DNA of 38,911 nucleotides from JAGVXD01 sp964554415 (GTDB lineage Archaea > Nanobdellota > Nanobdellia > Pacearchaeales > GW2011-AR1): assembly GCA_964554415.1 (NCBI GenBank), contig CAZKON010000005.1, positions 1 to 38,911 of the forward strand. The letters are read 5' to 3'. Below the pieces are notes generated by a model. It was not told the origin of the DNA, made no database searches, and saw only the letters and a list, made by a program, of their open reading frames with translations. Below are positions 1 to 7,637 of this stretch, piece by piece. Positions within the stretch are counted from its first letter, which is position 1. Each line of letters opens with the position of its first letter. The translations under genes were made by a program, and so were the position numbers.

Positions 1-150
1 ATCTATCACGGGAATTCGGGACAAATATGTCATGAAATTACCCGAATTAACGATATGTCAAGGACAGAACGTCTTGAGCACAATCAAAAATTCGTAGAAT
101 TCTTAAAGTTCTTGCCTAATCATGCAACACAGTTCACGAAAAGAAAGATA

Positions 151-157
151 TTTAAAT
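151..157 (+). promoter_or_regulatory. TATA box for S8e
   Basis: TTTAAAT centred about 25 nt before the ATG at 178. At that spacing transcription would begin at or next to the start codon. This supports the ATG at 178 over an upstream in-frame ATG at 55. Confidence 0.7.
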
Positions 158-177
158 CGCCGTTTTCCACTGATGAC

Positions 178-552
178 ATGGACCGCGGAAGAAAAATAAC
201 TGGAGGCAAATATCACAAGCAGCGGAAGCGCCGCCTCTTTGAAGTACAGAATGCAGAGCGCCATGTGATAATTGGCGAGCAGAAAAGGAAGCAGCTGCGC
301 GTGCGCTCAGGTTTGAAAAAAACAATCTTGCTGAGAGCAGATACTATAAATGTATGTGTTGGAAAAAAGATACAGCCTGCAAAAATTATTAACGTTGAAT
401 CAACGCCGCAAAACCAATTCTTGGCGCGCCAGAACAGACTGATAAAGGGGGCTATTATCGAAACCTCTATAGGCAAGGCAAAGATTACCAATAGACCAAG
501 TCAAGAAGGCAGTGTAAATGCAATCCTGCTTGAAACATCGAAAATCCTATAA
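178..552 (+). CDS. rps8e: 30S ribosomal protein S8e
   Basis: Component of the archaeal/eukaryotic small ribosomal subunit. The 124-residue product starts MDRGRKITGGKYHKQRKRR, the hallmark S8e N-terminus, and continues with the conserved NQFLARQNRLIKGAIIET segment and a C-terminal ITNRPSQEG stretch. The frame is open back to an ATG at 55, but that adds 41 residues with no S8e character, and a TATA box (151-157) lies inside the extension. The ATG at 178 matches both the family length (about 125 residues) and a leaderless transcript. A perfect palindrome at 566-585 follows the stop. TFB lies downstream with its own promoter, so S8e is probably monocistronic here. Confidence 0.95.
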   Translation: MDRGRKITGGKYHKQRKRRLFEVQNAERHVIIGEQKRKQLRVRSGLKKTILLRADTINVCVGKKIQPAKIINVESTPQNQFLARQNRLIKGAIIETSIGKAKITNRPSQEGSVNAILLETSKIL

Positions 553-565
553 TACCTCATGCAAT

Positions 566-585
566 CTCCCTGCTTAAGCAGGGAG
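566..585 (+). terminator. Palindrome downstream of S8e
   Basis: A perfect 20-nt palindrome (arms ctccctgctt and aagcagggag) begins 13 nt after the S8e stop codon. It may end the transcript or stabilise its 3' end. There is no long T-run, so a classical archaeal poly-T terminator is not shown. It also sits next to a hairpin-type repeat (605-653) and may belong to that repeat family instead. Confidence 0.45.
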
Positions 586-604
586 TAATAAAGGATTCTC
601 GAGT

Positions 605-653
605 GTGCTCAAGAACCACGACACGCCACCCACTTTAGTGGGTGGTTCTTGAC
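605..653. repeat. Compound hairpin repeat, copy 1
   Basis: A 49-nt element with outer arms caagaaccac and gtggttcttg that enclose an inner perfect hairpin (ccacccact/agtgggtgg, TT at the tip). Its reverse complement recurs at 20125-20173 with only 3 mismatches. One of them changes a G-C pair of the inner stem to a G-T wobble, so the fold is kept. It is flanked by GTGCT on the left and GACAT on the right, flanks that also surround the hairpin at 29236-29262. Confidence 0.8.
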
Positions 654-723
654 ATAAAATAACGAATCAAACTATACTCTCTGTAAAAATTTTCCGTCGA
701 TAAAATTTTTCTCCAATAGAAAG

Positions 724-758
724 GTTTAAATACTCTCCTCGCAGTAAGACTTTTAAAT
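724..758 (+). promoter_or_regulatory. Two candidate TATA boxes for TFB
   Basis: GTTTAAATA at 724-732, preceded by the BRE-like purine run GAAAG, and TTTTAAAT at 751-758. The second lies about 26 nt before the ATG at 781 and would give a leaderless mRNA. The first would give a leader of about 27 nt. The same AGAAAGGTTTAAATAC block is found upstream of the gene at 7077. Confidence 0.65.
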
Positions 759-780
759 CTTTCCATAATAAATAATAAAT

Positions 781-1722
781 ATGAGTTACGTCAAGCGGTG
801 TCCTGAATGTGGAAGCATCGATCTCACATATGATGACCATAAAGGTGAGATTATCTGCAATGAATGTGGTCTTATTATAGAAGAAAAAATGGTTGACACC
901 GGACAGGACGTTGGCGGCCAGTTCGACAAAACAGACAAAAAAGGTCGTGGCGGCGCTCCTATGTCTCTTCAGAAATTTGACAAAGGCTTAACCACTAACG
1001 TCGGAGAAATATCAGATATTTACAAGCTCGAAGCAGGGCAGACAAGAAAATTCCTAAGATTAAAAAAATGGCAGGAGCGTGTTTCTACTTCAATTGAACG
1101 CAACCTCAGGCTTGCAATGGCAGAGCTTCGACGTGTTGCCAGCTTTCTCTCACTTCCTTCAGTTGTTCGTGATGAAGCTTCGAGAGTGTACAACTATGTC
1201 TTACAGCGCGGTCTAGTCCGCGGAAGAAGCATGGAGTCAGTTATTGCCTCCTGTATTTATGCAGCATGCCGCTCGTATAACATTCCTCGCACTTTAGACG
1301 AAATTGCAAACGCCTCAGATGTAGAACGCAAAGAAATAGGTCGCACATATCGGTTTATTGTCAGAAAACTAAGAATTAAAGTTACTCCAAGCTCTCCTAA
1401 AGATTACATCTCGCGCTTCTCCTCAATTCTCCACTTATCGCCAAAAGCACAGAATGAAGCCCTGAAGATACTAAAACGTGCAGATATCTCTGAGCTTACC
1501 TCTGGTCGCGGTCCAGCAGGTATTGCTGCTGCCGCCCTATACGTCGCAGCCCTGATGAATGATGAAAAAAAAACACAGCGCGAAGTGGCTGACGTTGCAG
1601 GAATAACTGAAGTCACAATCCGTAATCGCTATAAAGAACTTATTGAGCGTCTCAAGCTGGAAGACAAGCTTAAAGCGAAAGTCATAGCGGCTGCAGAAAA
1701 AAGCGCTGCGGCAAACAAGTAA
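781..1722 (+). CDS. tfb: Transcription initiation factor TFB (TFIIB homologue)
   Basis: Archaeal general transcription factor that binds the TBP-promoter complex and recruits RNA polymerase. The 313-residue protein has the full family layout. An N-terminal zinc ribbon carries CPECGS at residues 8-13 and CNECG at 27-31. The B-reader/linker region includes RGGAPMSLQKFDKGLTT. Two cyclin-like repeats follow (about 115-205 and 210-305), and the second ends in the DNA-recognition helix region VAGITEVTIRNRYKEL. The length is typical. Only one TFB gene is seen in this window. It stands alone, with a structured intergenic repeat array after it and tRNA-Leu beyond. Confidence 0.97.
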   Translation: MSYVKRCPECGSIDLTYDDHKGEIICNECGLIIEEKMVDTGQDVGGQFDKTDKKGRGGAPMSLQKFDKGLTTNVGEISDIYKLEAGQTRKFLRLKKWQERVSTSIERNLRLAMAELRRVASFLSLPSVVRDEASRVYNYVLQRGLVRGRSMESVIASCIYAACRSYNIPRTLDEIANASDVERKEIGRTYRFIVRKLRIKVTPSSPKDYISRFSSILHLSPKAQNEALKILKRADISELTSGRGPAGIAAAALYVAALMNDEKKTQREVADVAGITEVTIRNRYKELIERLKLEDKLKAKVIAAAEKSAAANK

Positions 1723-1810
1723 TTCTGACAGGCGCCTCGTTGTTTCACCGATTGAACAACAGACGCGATGTGCTCTGTTCATCGAGTATCGAGTACGCCT
1801 TTCTGAAAAA

Positions 1811-1975
1811 CTCTGGGTTAAAACCCAGAGGTTCTTTTGAGTCGTCAGAAACTTTCAGTTTCTGAACGCACCCAAGAACAGAAGTTCTTGGTGTTTTCAG
1901 AACTCGAAAATCGGTTCGCGCACGCTCTGTGGCTTTAGCCCGGAGTAAGCGAACAGATTTTCTCAGTGTCAAGAA
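1811..1975. repeat. Chain of hairpins between TFB and tRNA-Leu
   Basis: This fills most of the 324-nt gap after TFB. In order: ctctgggtt/aacccagag (1811-1830), cagaaact/agtttctg (1846-1864), ccaagaac/gttcttgg (1872-1891), then a two-tier structure whose outer arms are 1906-1919 and 1949-1962 (14 bp, one mismatch) around an inner hairpin with ggctttagcc at its tip. The TTTAG tip matches the inner hairpin of the element at 605-653 although the arm sequences differ. No open reading frame is supported here. Confidence 0.75.
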
Positions 1976-2018
1976 TTTTCCGAATTATAGGATTACAACT
2001 TGAGCAACCTTAAAGTTT

Positions 2019-2027
2019 AAAACAAAT
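2019..2027 (+). promoter_or_regulatory. TATA box for tRNA-Leu
   Basis: GTTTAAAAC about 24 nt upstream of the first base of the tRNA-Leu gene, the usual archaeal spacing. Confidence 0.6.
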
Positions 2028-2046
2028 GAAAACGCATTAATCACAA

Positions 2047-2130
2047 GCGGGGATGCCGGAGTGGTCAAACGGGCTGCCCTTAGGAGGCAGTAGCTTAGTG
2101 CTTGCAGAGGTTCGAATCCTCTTCCCCGCA
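2047..2130 (+). tRNA. tRNA-Leu (anticodon TAG)
   Basis: Type II tRNA with a long variable arm. The 7-bp acceptor stem is gcgggga/tccccgc with discriminator A. The anticodon stem ctgcc/ggcag encloses the loop cttagga, giving anticodon TAG (reads CUA, leucine). The T-loop is ttcgaat. CCA is not encoded. Its last 11 bases and the next 2 recur at 8299-8311, so it is the probable integration site of the island downstream. Confidence 0.95.
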
Positions 2131-2132
2131 TT
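2120..2132 (+). repeat. Putative attL (tRNA-Leu 3' end)
   Basis: TCTTCCCCGCATT, covering the 3' half of the acceptor stem, the discriminator and 2 nt of flank. It is identical to 8299-8311. Confidence 0.5.
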
Positions 2133-2340
2133 TAACAGAAACGTTCGGTTCCTTTTGTTAAGGAGTGTTTCCCGTAAACACGAGTTTTAAGGACAAGGCT
2201 GCTTGGTCTTGAGCAGACTGAAATCTCCAGAATACCAAGTAGTTCTCCAAGAAAAATGTTTAGCGGTCAGAATGTGCGGACGAGTAAATCAGTTTCCATA
2301 GAATCAGCAATTGGGAGAGAGAAATGACACCGAGTCTCGA

Positions 2341-2490
2341 TCATTGGCTGCCATCGAGTTGATCGGTGCTTGCTGTTTTTTGTGCCAAGAGAATGTGCAA
2401 GAGCGCCTGGAGAGCCTCGTCCGGCAACTCTTCCAAGTAGGCTAAGAGCTTCTGTTTCTGTTCTTGGTTTCGTGAATGTTTGGCCATTTT
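2341..2490 (-). CDS. Small hypothetical protein
   Basis: A 49-residue product starting MAKHSRNQEQKQ, charged and largely helical (LLAYLEELPDEALQALLHILL), with no recognisable family. The frame is open further upstream to 2553, but the ATG at 2490 is the more natural start. It lies just after the truncated methyltransferase on the same strand, within GC-richer sequence. No TATA box or Shine-Dalgarno site is evident. It may be a real small gene of the island or a chance frame. Confidence 0.3.
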   Translation of the reverse strand, partial: KMAKHSRNQEQKQKLLAYLEELPDEALQALLHILLAQKTASTDQLDGSQ

Positions 2491-2563
2491 GTTAAAGGCG
2501 GAGGTTACTGAGCGCGATCCGTTGAACGTGGATTCTTCCCACATGTGTACCACATGTATTCAG

Positions 2564-3388
2564 TCATACTTTGGATCGCAGCCGACGGTTGGCCATGCGC
2601 ACATAAGCCGGATTGAGTTCGATACCGATGAAATGCCGATTGAGACGGCGAGCGACAAGACCCGTTGTTCCTGCTCCAAAAAATGGATCAAGAACAACGC
2701 CGGGAGTGAAGGGAGCATTACACCCGCAGTCCGTGTATCCCGCACAGTAGTAGGAAGCCTCGGTGCGTGGAGTGTCCTGCAAAGCATTGCCAATGTGGAT
2801 TGCCGCTTTTCTCCGTTTTCCGCTATAGACAGAAGTTCCCTTGTTTGACCGCAGAAGGGTGGCGTATTTCGGTGTCGGCCTGAGAATTCTTTTCCGTGGC
2901 TTCCCACATCGGATGCAGACGAACTCAGGACAACCGGCCTGAATCGGGATTTCGCAGAGCCTTTCCGGAAAGGTGGCGAAATGCGCCTCGGCGAAAGCCT
3001 GCGTCGGAATTGACCAGACGCATCGCTTGTTTCTTCCGAGCGGATTAAGTCCATTGCGCGAAATCCGTGCCAAGACTTCGTAGGGGTTATGATTAACATC
3101 GCCCCGGTATTTGTGCCGCCCAGGATCGAAGTGCTCCTCGTTGCGCACGAACTGTTCGACACGGCGTTTCGTCGATTCGTGATGGGGTTTGAACTGTCGC
3201 CGGAAATAATACTTGGGGCTTTTCGCGAAAAAGAACACGTACTCGAAATCGACGGTGAATCGGTCGGTGGCGCTTGAGGGAAGGCAGTTTGGCTTATGCC
3301 AGACGATGACGTTACGAAGAATCCAAGACCGATTCACCATTTCAATAGCGAAACGGAAGGGAATCAAGCAGAGCGATTTCTTGGGCAA
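2564..3388 (-). pseudogene. N-terminally truncated site-specific DNA methyltransferase
   Basis: Remnant of a DNA-cytosine-N4/adenine-N6 methyltransferase with the beta-type motif order. Visible parts are WILRNVIVWHKPN near the N-terminus, FTVDFEYVFFFAKS, RCVWSIPTQAFAEAHFATFP, a Cys cluster (CPEFVCIRCG and YTDCGC, possibly zinc-binding) and, near residue 234, the SAM-binding motif DPFFGAGTTG followed by FIGIELNP. The N-terminal part carrying the catalytic S/D-PPY motif is missing: going upstream the frame meets a TAA at 3410-3412, and the only start is a TTG at 3388. Codons before it show no family resemblance. GC content is higher than the archaeal genes around it. Transfer from bacteria followed by decay is the simplest reading. 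Confidence 0.8.
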
Positions 3389-3726
3389 TCGGGTTCTCGG
3401 CCGCGAGGATTAATAATTTCTTGCCCAGAATTTTGGATTTCAGATGGATCAAGTCCTCCAAAGGTGATTCGGTGCGACTGACTGACGCTGGCTCGTCGCC
3501 GCTAGCATGATCCACGGGAAGGGGCACTCTGAGATAGGATTCGATTGACATGGTGAATGTGGCAGCGGTTCGTTGACCGCCTTTAAGGGAATTGCCCTTA
3601 ATCTGTTCGGAGAAACCAGAAGGAGAAATTTCCGAATGGATTGTGTGCCAACTATTTCTATGCCAATTTAGTTACTGGCACGTGGGGAAAATCGAGGGGG
3701 ACCTCCTGTCGTGATGTGCGTGTCTA

Positions 3727-4500
3727 ATGGAAGCCGCTGAGTCAAATCAAGAAGTCACGCTGCCCCAATTAACCAAGCGGATCGAGCAGCTTGAGATCTG
3801 GTGCCAGAAGGCTACAGAAGTGCTGGCCAACAACGCGGAAACTGTGCTCAAGTTTGCAGGAAAATTTCAGGAGATTAAGCTCGCCTTTGAGCCGCCCTCA
3901 AGCAAAACAATGTCTCAACCCACGACCGACGAATTGAAATCGCGGCTTTCCGCCGCCAACCACGTTCTGCAGCCCGATACCAATGCGGAAAAACGCGAGG
4001 AAGGTAAAGTTTTTGTCGAGTGGCTGAAAGATGGAAAAAGGGATAGGGGTCATTTCAACCTGAAGGTGGCGATGGTCAAGTTCAAACCGGAGGATTTCGA
4101 TCTGTTCAGCGACGAACTGAAGATGGTGCTAGCTGTTAAAAATTCAGATTGGAAGCAAAAAAAATTGCCCGACGAGATTCCTCCCAGACTCCGAGGCATG
4201 TTGTGGCTGGTGTTGATTGATGAAGACGGTAAAATGGGTTACGGAGACATTGCGAAACTTTTTCGCTTCGATAATGATATACAAGAGAAATCTCGTGACG
4301 GGAAAATTCAACAATATCGTATGCGCTTTGATAAAGAACTCCCTTGCGAGTTATGGGGCCGCGTGTTTGGGCGTGGAGACAAGAAATCATACCCGATAGA
4401 TACGAATGGTTGGTCTTTTTGCTGGATCAGGCAAAAGGCGCAACGCGCTTCGAGCATTCTCCTTCACGATATTCCGGGCAGGCCGTCAGAAGACCAGTAA
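3727..4500 (+). CDS. Hypothetical protein with N-terminal coiled coil
   Basis: A 257-residue product, not recognised. The first 60 residues are helical and heptad-like (LPQLTKRIEQLEIWCQKATE and following). The middle is mixed and charged, and the C-terminal part is rich in Trp and basic residues. There is no signal peptide or membrane segment. Base composition is GC-richer than the neighbouring archaeal genes, and no TATA box or obvious ribosome-binding site precedes it. Its 3' end overlaps the convergent gene 4464-5051 by 37 nt. It lies inside the putative island. It may be bacterial in origin. Confidence 0.5.
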   Translation: MEAAESNQEVTLPQLTKRIEQLEIWCQKATEVLANNAETVLKFAGKFQEIKLAFEPPSSKTMSQPTTDELKSRLSAANHVLQPDTNAEKREEGKVFVEWLKDGKRDRGHFNLKVAMVKFKPEDFDLFSDELKMVLAVKNSDWKQKKLPDEIPPRLRGMLWLVLIDEDGKMGYGDIAKLFRFDNDIQEKSRDGKIQQYRMRFDKELPCELWGRVFGRGDKKSYPIDTNGWSFCWIRQKAQRASSILLHDIPGRPSEDQ

Positions 4501-5051
4501 GAGTGTCCGAGATTCTCAAAAAAGGGAGTGGTTTCTTTGGGCTGTATTTGTAGGTGGTCCAAGAGACTATTCAAAATGGCATTTGCTTCCGTCTTTTGCT
4601 TTTGAGTCAAATGGAGGTCTCTTTCCAACGGTCTCGGTGTCGACCTATACACATAGTCCCAAGCAGTTGATTTTACTCTTTGCCCACCTATCTGGGCAGG
4701 GGTGCGATGGATAATGATACGATAATCCAAAGGACGGTTGTCATGTTCAAACCAAGAGGCAAACGTAGCCTGTGGGGTGGCTGGTGGCCCGAGTAACCAG
4801 GTCTCGTGAGCGACGTGCAAGATTGCTTCGACGTTTCCGCCGAGCCCAGGGCGGAAGGCATACGCTCGGCGGCACAACGCACTTAAAGTCCACGCCGTTG
4901 CTTCGTCGCGAGAACTAAACCTCCACCTTTTCACCCGCAGATAAGAAGGAGCCTTGGGAACTGCTTTTCGAATGTCCTCCATTTTTAGAAGATACCCTGT
5001 GGTGAGACAGACGTAATCATCCTCCCCGACAACTAGAATCAGTTTTACCAT
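4464..5051 (-). CDS. Hypothetical protein
   Basis: A 195-residue product beginning MVKLILVVGEDDYVCLTTGY, no family recognised. The N-terminus looks like a beta strand, loop and helix start, and the rest is soluble in character. It is the longest frame in this stretch and was preferred over a shorter plus-strand frame (4406-4714). Composition matches the GC-richer block. It converges on 3727-4500 with a 37-nt overlap. Function unknown. Confidence 0.45.
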   Translation of the reverse strand: MVKLILVVGEDDYVCLTTGYLLKMEDIRKAVPKAPSYLRVKRWRFSSRDEATAWTLSALCRRAYAFRPGLGGNVEAILHVAHETWLLGPPATPQATFASWFEHDNRPLDYRIIIHRTPAQIGGQRVKSTAWDYVYRSTPRPLERDLHLTQKQKTEANAILNSLLDHLQIQPKETTPFFENLGHSYWSSDGLPGIS

Positions 5052-5167
5052 GCAGAGAGGATGCGCCAGTTCACTTAAAAGCTTTTCCGGTCGGCTCCCC
5101 TTCGGATCGCTCTATAAGAATTCTAGGAATTCTAGGCGAGAATCTAGGAGGACAGGGGACTCGCAAT

Positions 5168-5725
5168 ATGGAATTAGTCACACGACAAGCAATGATCACC
5201 AACACCAAGAGCAGAGTGACCGAGATTAATACGTTGCAAGGTCAGCTCACCGACGCCCTGCAAACCTGGGGCGCCACCCTCATCGATCCTGACCTACTCC
5301 AGTCCGACCTCACGGCTTCTTTGCATGCCAATGGTTCTGTCCACACAACGGCGTTGCACAGTTGTGCTTGTGAGTTCGTGGCAATGAAGAAAATCCGGAG
5401 AAGCTACGAGTGTGGCGCTAAATTTCAGGTGGTGGTCATTGATGACGAACCGGCGAGAGATCGAATTGCGTCACACCTTTATCACAATCTGTCGGAGTCG
5501 GAATGGAAGCGCCTGCTTGTGATCAGCCATGACCAAATTTGTGCAGTGTTTCGATGGATCGAGGACGAAATCGAAAGGTCCGATTCCTCCGCAGCGAGAT
5601 CCATGAAAACCTTCATCACCGCTATCAGTACGTTCCTGTGCGCGACTCTGCCTTCGCGTGCATCGGACGCAACTTCTCGGAATACGTGCGCAGGATTTGC
5701 GGGCCTTTTGCATAAACATAGGTGA
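5168..5725 (+). CDS. Hypothetical protein
   Basis: A 185-residue product with no recognised family, mainly helical (an N-terminal segment around residues 10-55 and a C-terminal helix-rich half), with no membrane segment. It is preceded by AGGAGGA (5146-5152), 15 nt before the ATG, which resembles a bacterial Shine-Dalgarno site although the spacing is long. Just before that lies a direct repeat of aattctagg (about 5118-5136). Together with the GC-rich codons this fits DNA that came from a bacterium. Confidence 0.45.
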   Translation: MELVTRQAMITNTKSRVTEINTLQGQLTDALQTWGATLIDPDLLQSDLTASLHANGSVHTTALHSCACEFVAMKKIRRSYECGAKFQVVVIDDEPARDRIASHLYHNLSESEWKRLLVISHDQICAVFRWIEDEIERSDSSAARSMKTFITAISTFLCATLPSRASDATSRNTCAGFAGLLHKHR

Positions 5726-5814
5726 ACTCACGAACAATTAATGGTGAAGTGCCTAGCCATCACTCTTTTAAAACGCCGATGAATAAGTGGAACTCTTGAG
5801 AGGGACAGTGCGGT

Positions 5815-6117
5815 CTATCTCTCGGATTCCTCATGAGGAGAAAGTCTTTGCTGTTTCACTTTCTCGTAAACGAAGCCGATGAATGCACCGATGGCAAAGT
5901 AAAATAACACTGCAAACACATAACTAACAAACGAGGGGGTTGATAGTGATGGAGGAGTAATTAAAGACAGCAACAACAAGGGATAAAGAAACGGGTTCCA
6001 AATGCACTCCGGCCGACACGCCGGTATAAATGTGATCGCGAGAACTGTAACTGCTGCTATAAAGAAACAAAGCGCAACTCCTCCCTTTAACCAATACTGA
6101 CAATCTCCCAGTCCCAT
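5815..6117 (-). CDS. Small three-helix membrane protein
   Basis: A 100-residue product with three hydrophobic segments (about residues 12-31, 43-55 and 62-83) and a charged, probably cytoplasmic tail (YEKVKQQRLSPHEESER). No family is recognised. A TATA box (GTATTATATAC on the minus strand, 6138-6148) lies about 26 nt upstream of the ATG, so this gene carries an archaeal-type leaderless promoter, unlike the GC-rich genes to its left. It is transcribed away from the gene at 6204. Confidence 0.6.
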   Translation of the reverse strand: MGLGDCQYWLKGGVALCFFIAAVTVLAITFIPACRPECIWNPFLYPLLLLSLITPPSLSTPSFVSYVFAVLFYFAIGAFIGFVYEKVKQQRLSPHEESER

Positions 6118-6203
6118 TCCCCCTGTTTGCTATTTGGGTATATAATACTTTTGGTATTTCCGTTATTTCCGTTAAATAGTAAAGCTACAACACAGCATTA
6201 CCT

Positions 6204-6404
6204 ATGACCATCCTACAGGAAAATGCCTTTAATGAAGCGGAACATCAGAAGAGACTTTATGACGCCATTAGGTATTCATCCCTTTTAACAGCGCAGAAGT
6301 GGAATAAAAAGCTCCTCGTCGCCGCAGTTGGTTTGCTCGTCAGTATGTTTTGCGTAGAAATTGTATTCGCCCAATCGACCGATCGAGGAATCGGTCTAAT
6401 GTAA
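6204..6404 (+). CDS. Small membrane-anchored protein, possibly the front part of a broken gene
   Basis: A 66-residue product with a polar N-terminus and one hydrophobic segment (residues 36-56, KKLLVAAVGLLVSMFCVEIV). A weak TATA-like ttaaatag (about 6172-6179) sits 29 nt upstream. The frame ends at 6404, and a different frame continues immediately with protein-like sequence (6350-6835, including NCWQGAHGWEGLLHAD). A frameshift joining the two is possible, but the two parts do not clearly belong to one known family. Confidence 0.45.
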   Translation: MTILQENAFNEAEHQKRLYDAIRYSSLLTAQKWNKKLLVAAVGLLVSMFCVEIVFAQSTDRGIGLM

Positions 6405-6463
6405 ATTGTTGGCAGGGTGCTCACGGTTGGGAAGGGCTTCTCCATGCCGACAGGGAGAAACAG

Positions 6464-6835
6464 ATGATGGAAAAATTAAAAGATAAAGGGATAAAATCAT
6501 ATGTTCTTTTCACAAGTAATACGCCGCTTGACAAAATTGTACTTAGTTTTTACCGAAATACTGGTGTAAAAGGAATAATCGGCGAGTCTTCATCGTCCTT
6601 CGATAAATCTTATTATGTGGGGACATATGGAGATTTAGTTGTCCAAACACAATATCCAGAACAATTAGTTAAAGCGCTTGATATCTTCTTCAGAAAAAAC
6701 AAAAAGTTAGAAGACCTTAATTTAAAAGAATTATCAGATATTGTAAATGAAAAATTAGAAATTAAACTGAGCGTGATACGAAATTTAGCAATGGCTAAAC
6801 AGCTTAATCAGTCGATTCTTTCACAAATTGAGTAA
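6464..6835 (+). CDS. Hypothetical protein, possibly the regulatory domain of a broken gene
   Basis: A 123-residue product from the ATG at 6464 (MMEKLKDKGIKSYV). The frame is open upstream to 6350, and residues just before the ATG (NCWQGAHGWEGLLHADREKQ) look like genuine protein, so the real N-terminus may lie in another frame. The sequence alternates strand and helix (SYVLFTS, NTGVKGIIGE, YYVGTYGDLVVQTQYP) and ends in a long helical region. It recalls effector domains of archaeal TrmB-like regulators, but no diagnostic motif is seen. Composition is AT-rich, like the archaeal host. Confidence 0.5.
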   Translation: MMEKLKDKGIKSYVLFTSNTPLDKIVLSFYRNTGVKGIIGESSSSFDKSYYVGTYGDLVVQTQYPEQLVKALDIFFRKNKKLEDLNLKELSDIVNEKLEIKLSVIRNLAMAKQLNQSILSQIE

Positions 6836-6948
6836 AACGATCTGTCACCCTCCCGTCATCGCCTGACTTTTTAACCTCTGCAACCCCCCTTCAATGTTAT
6901 AAGCAATCGCGCTCAACAGACCATATCAGGTTAATATGCCAAAACCAT

Positions 6949-7002
6949 CAGAAATCGCTGGTTTCTGAGGCCTCAAGAACTGAAGGTTCTCTCAGTGTCC
7001 AG
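6949..7002. repeat. Hairpin repeat pair
   Basis: cagaaatc/ggtttctg, linked by aggcctca to a gaac/gttc hairpin and ending in tctcagtgtcc. The same arm motif (CAGAAA...TTTCTGAG) and TCTCAGTGTC ending occur in the chains at 1811-1975 and 20026-20257. It occupies the gap between the disrupted gene and the wHTH-nucleotidyltransferase promoter. Confidence 0.6.
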
Positions 7003-7045
7003 ATGCTTCCTCTCGATTTAATACTTTTCGTCAATCTACAGAAAG

Positions 7046-7077
7046 GTTTAAATACTTTATTACTAACATAAGTAATA
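7046..7077 (+). promoter_or_regulatory. Promoter with candidate operator for the nucleotidyltransferase/HEPN pair
   Basis: TATA box GTTTAAATAC (7046-7055), 27 nt before the ATG and preceded by GAAAG. Between it and the start is a perfect inverted repeat, tattact-aacata-agtaata (7058-7077), which overlaps the expected transcription start. That is well placed for autorepression by the winged-helix domain of the first protein. Confidence 0.6.
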
Positions 7078-7637
7078 TGTTGCTAGATAAGAATACTCTC
7101 TGCATTTTAGGAGCATTTGCTTCCGATTATACGAAAAAGATCTATGGAAGTGACTTGGCAAAAAAACTGAACATGAATCAAAAGACAGTCTCAAATATTT
7201 TAAATAAGCTCGAGAAAGAGCACATCCTTAAATTCGCAATCGAAGGAAAGAACAAATACTATTACTTCAACAAATTTAATAGTCACATCAGAGAAATTGT
7301 AAAACTCATAGAAATAGGTAGAAAAATAGCGTTTCTAGAAAAATATAAGCACTTACAAGATCTCTTTAAAGAACTGGAAGAGCGATCTAAAGGGATTGTG
7401 GTTATTTTTGGAAGTTACGCGAAGGGTGCGCCTACGAAGAGTTCTGACCTTGACGTTTTTCTGATAGGTTCTTGTTCAAATGTGGAGAATCTGGAAACGC
7501 TCTACAATCTGAAAATAAACATTATATTCTCAGAAAAAAAGAAATTTGATAAAAACGAACCCTTCATCAAAGAAATTATAAAGAGTCATATTGTACTTAA
7601 AGGGGTAGAAGAGTTCGTAGAATTACTATGGCAGTAA
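7077..7637 (+). CDS. wHTH-fused minimal nucleotidyltransferase (MNT, MntA-like)
   Basis: A 186-residue two-domain protein. Residues 1-70 form a winged helix-turn-helix (IYGSDLAKKLNMNQKTVSNILNKLE). Residues 95-180 form a minimal nucleotidyltransferase with the motif GSYAKGAPTKSSDLDVFLIG (G-S, then D-x-D). The third acidic position expected in the following strand seems to be Asn (LKINIIF), so activity is uncertain. Such proteins act as antitoxins for HEPN toxins, in known cases by adding nucleotides to them. Here the DNA-binding domain suggests autoregulation as well. The stop overlaps the next start by 10 nt. Confidence 0.85.
   Translation: MLLDKNTLCILGAFASDYTKKIYGSDLAKKLNMNQKTVSNILNKLEKEHILKFAIEGKNKYYYFNKFNSHIREIVKLIEIGRKIAFLEKYKHLQDLFKELEERSKGIVVIFGSYAKGAPTKSSDLDVFLIGSCSNVENLETLYNLKINIIFSEKKKFDKNEPFIKEIIKSHIVLKGVEEFVELLWQ

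Noticed and set aside
55..177. N-terminal extension of S8e from the ATG at 55
   Set aside because: It has no S8e similarity, and a TATA box lies inside it. The ATG at 178 gives the normal family N-terminus.
2131..2340. Possible small gene or RNA just after tRNA-Leu
   Set aside because: Only weak hairpins (for example gtgttt/aaacac near 2167-2183) are seen, with no supported start, promoter or known RNA fold.
2560..3162. 200-codon minus-strand frame inside the methyltransferase remnant
   Set aside because: It is a shadow frame. The alternative frame (2564-3388) carries the methyltransferase motifs.
3342..3551. 69-codon minus-strand frame overlapping the start of the truncated methyltransferase
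   Set aside because: It carries no methyltransferase motif and no promoter, and could not be shown to be the missing N-terminus.
4406..4714. 102-codon plus-strand frame overlapping the end of 3727-4500
   Set aside because: It overlaps two longer frames, and neither its start nor its sequence is convincing.
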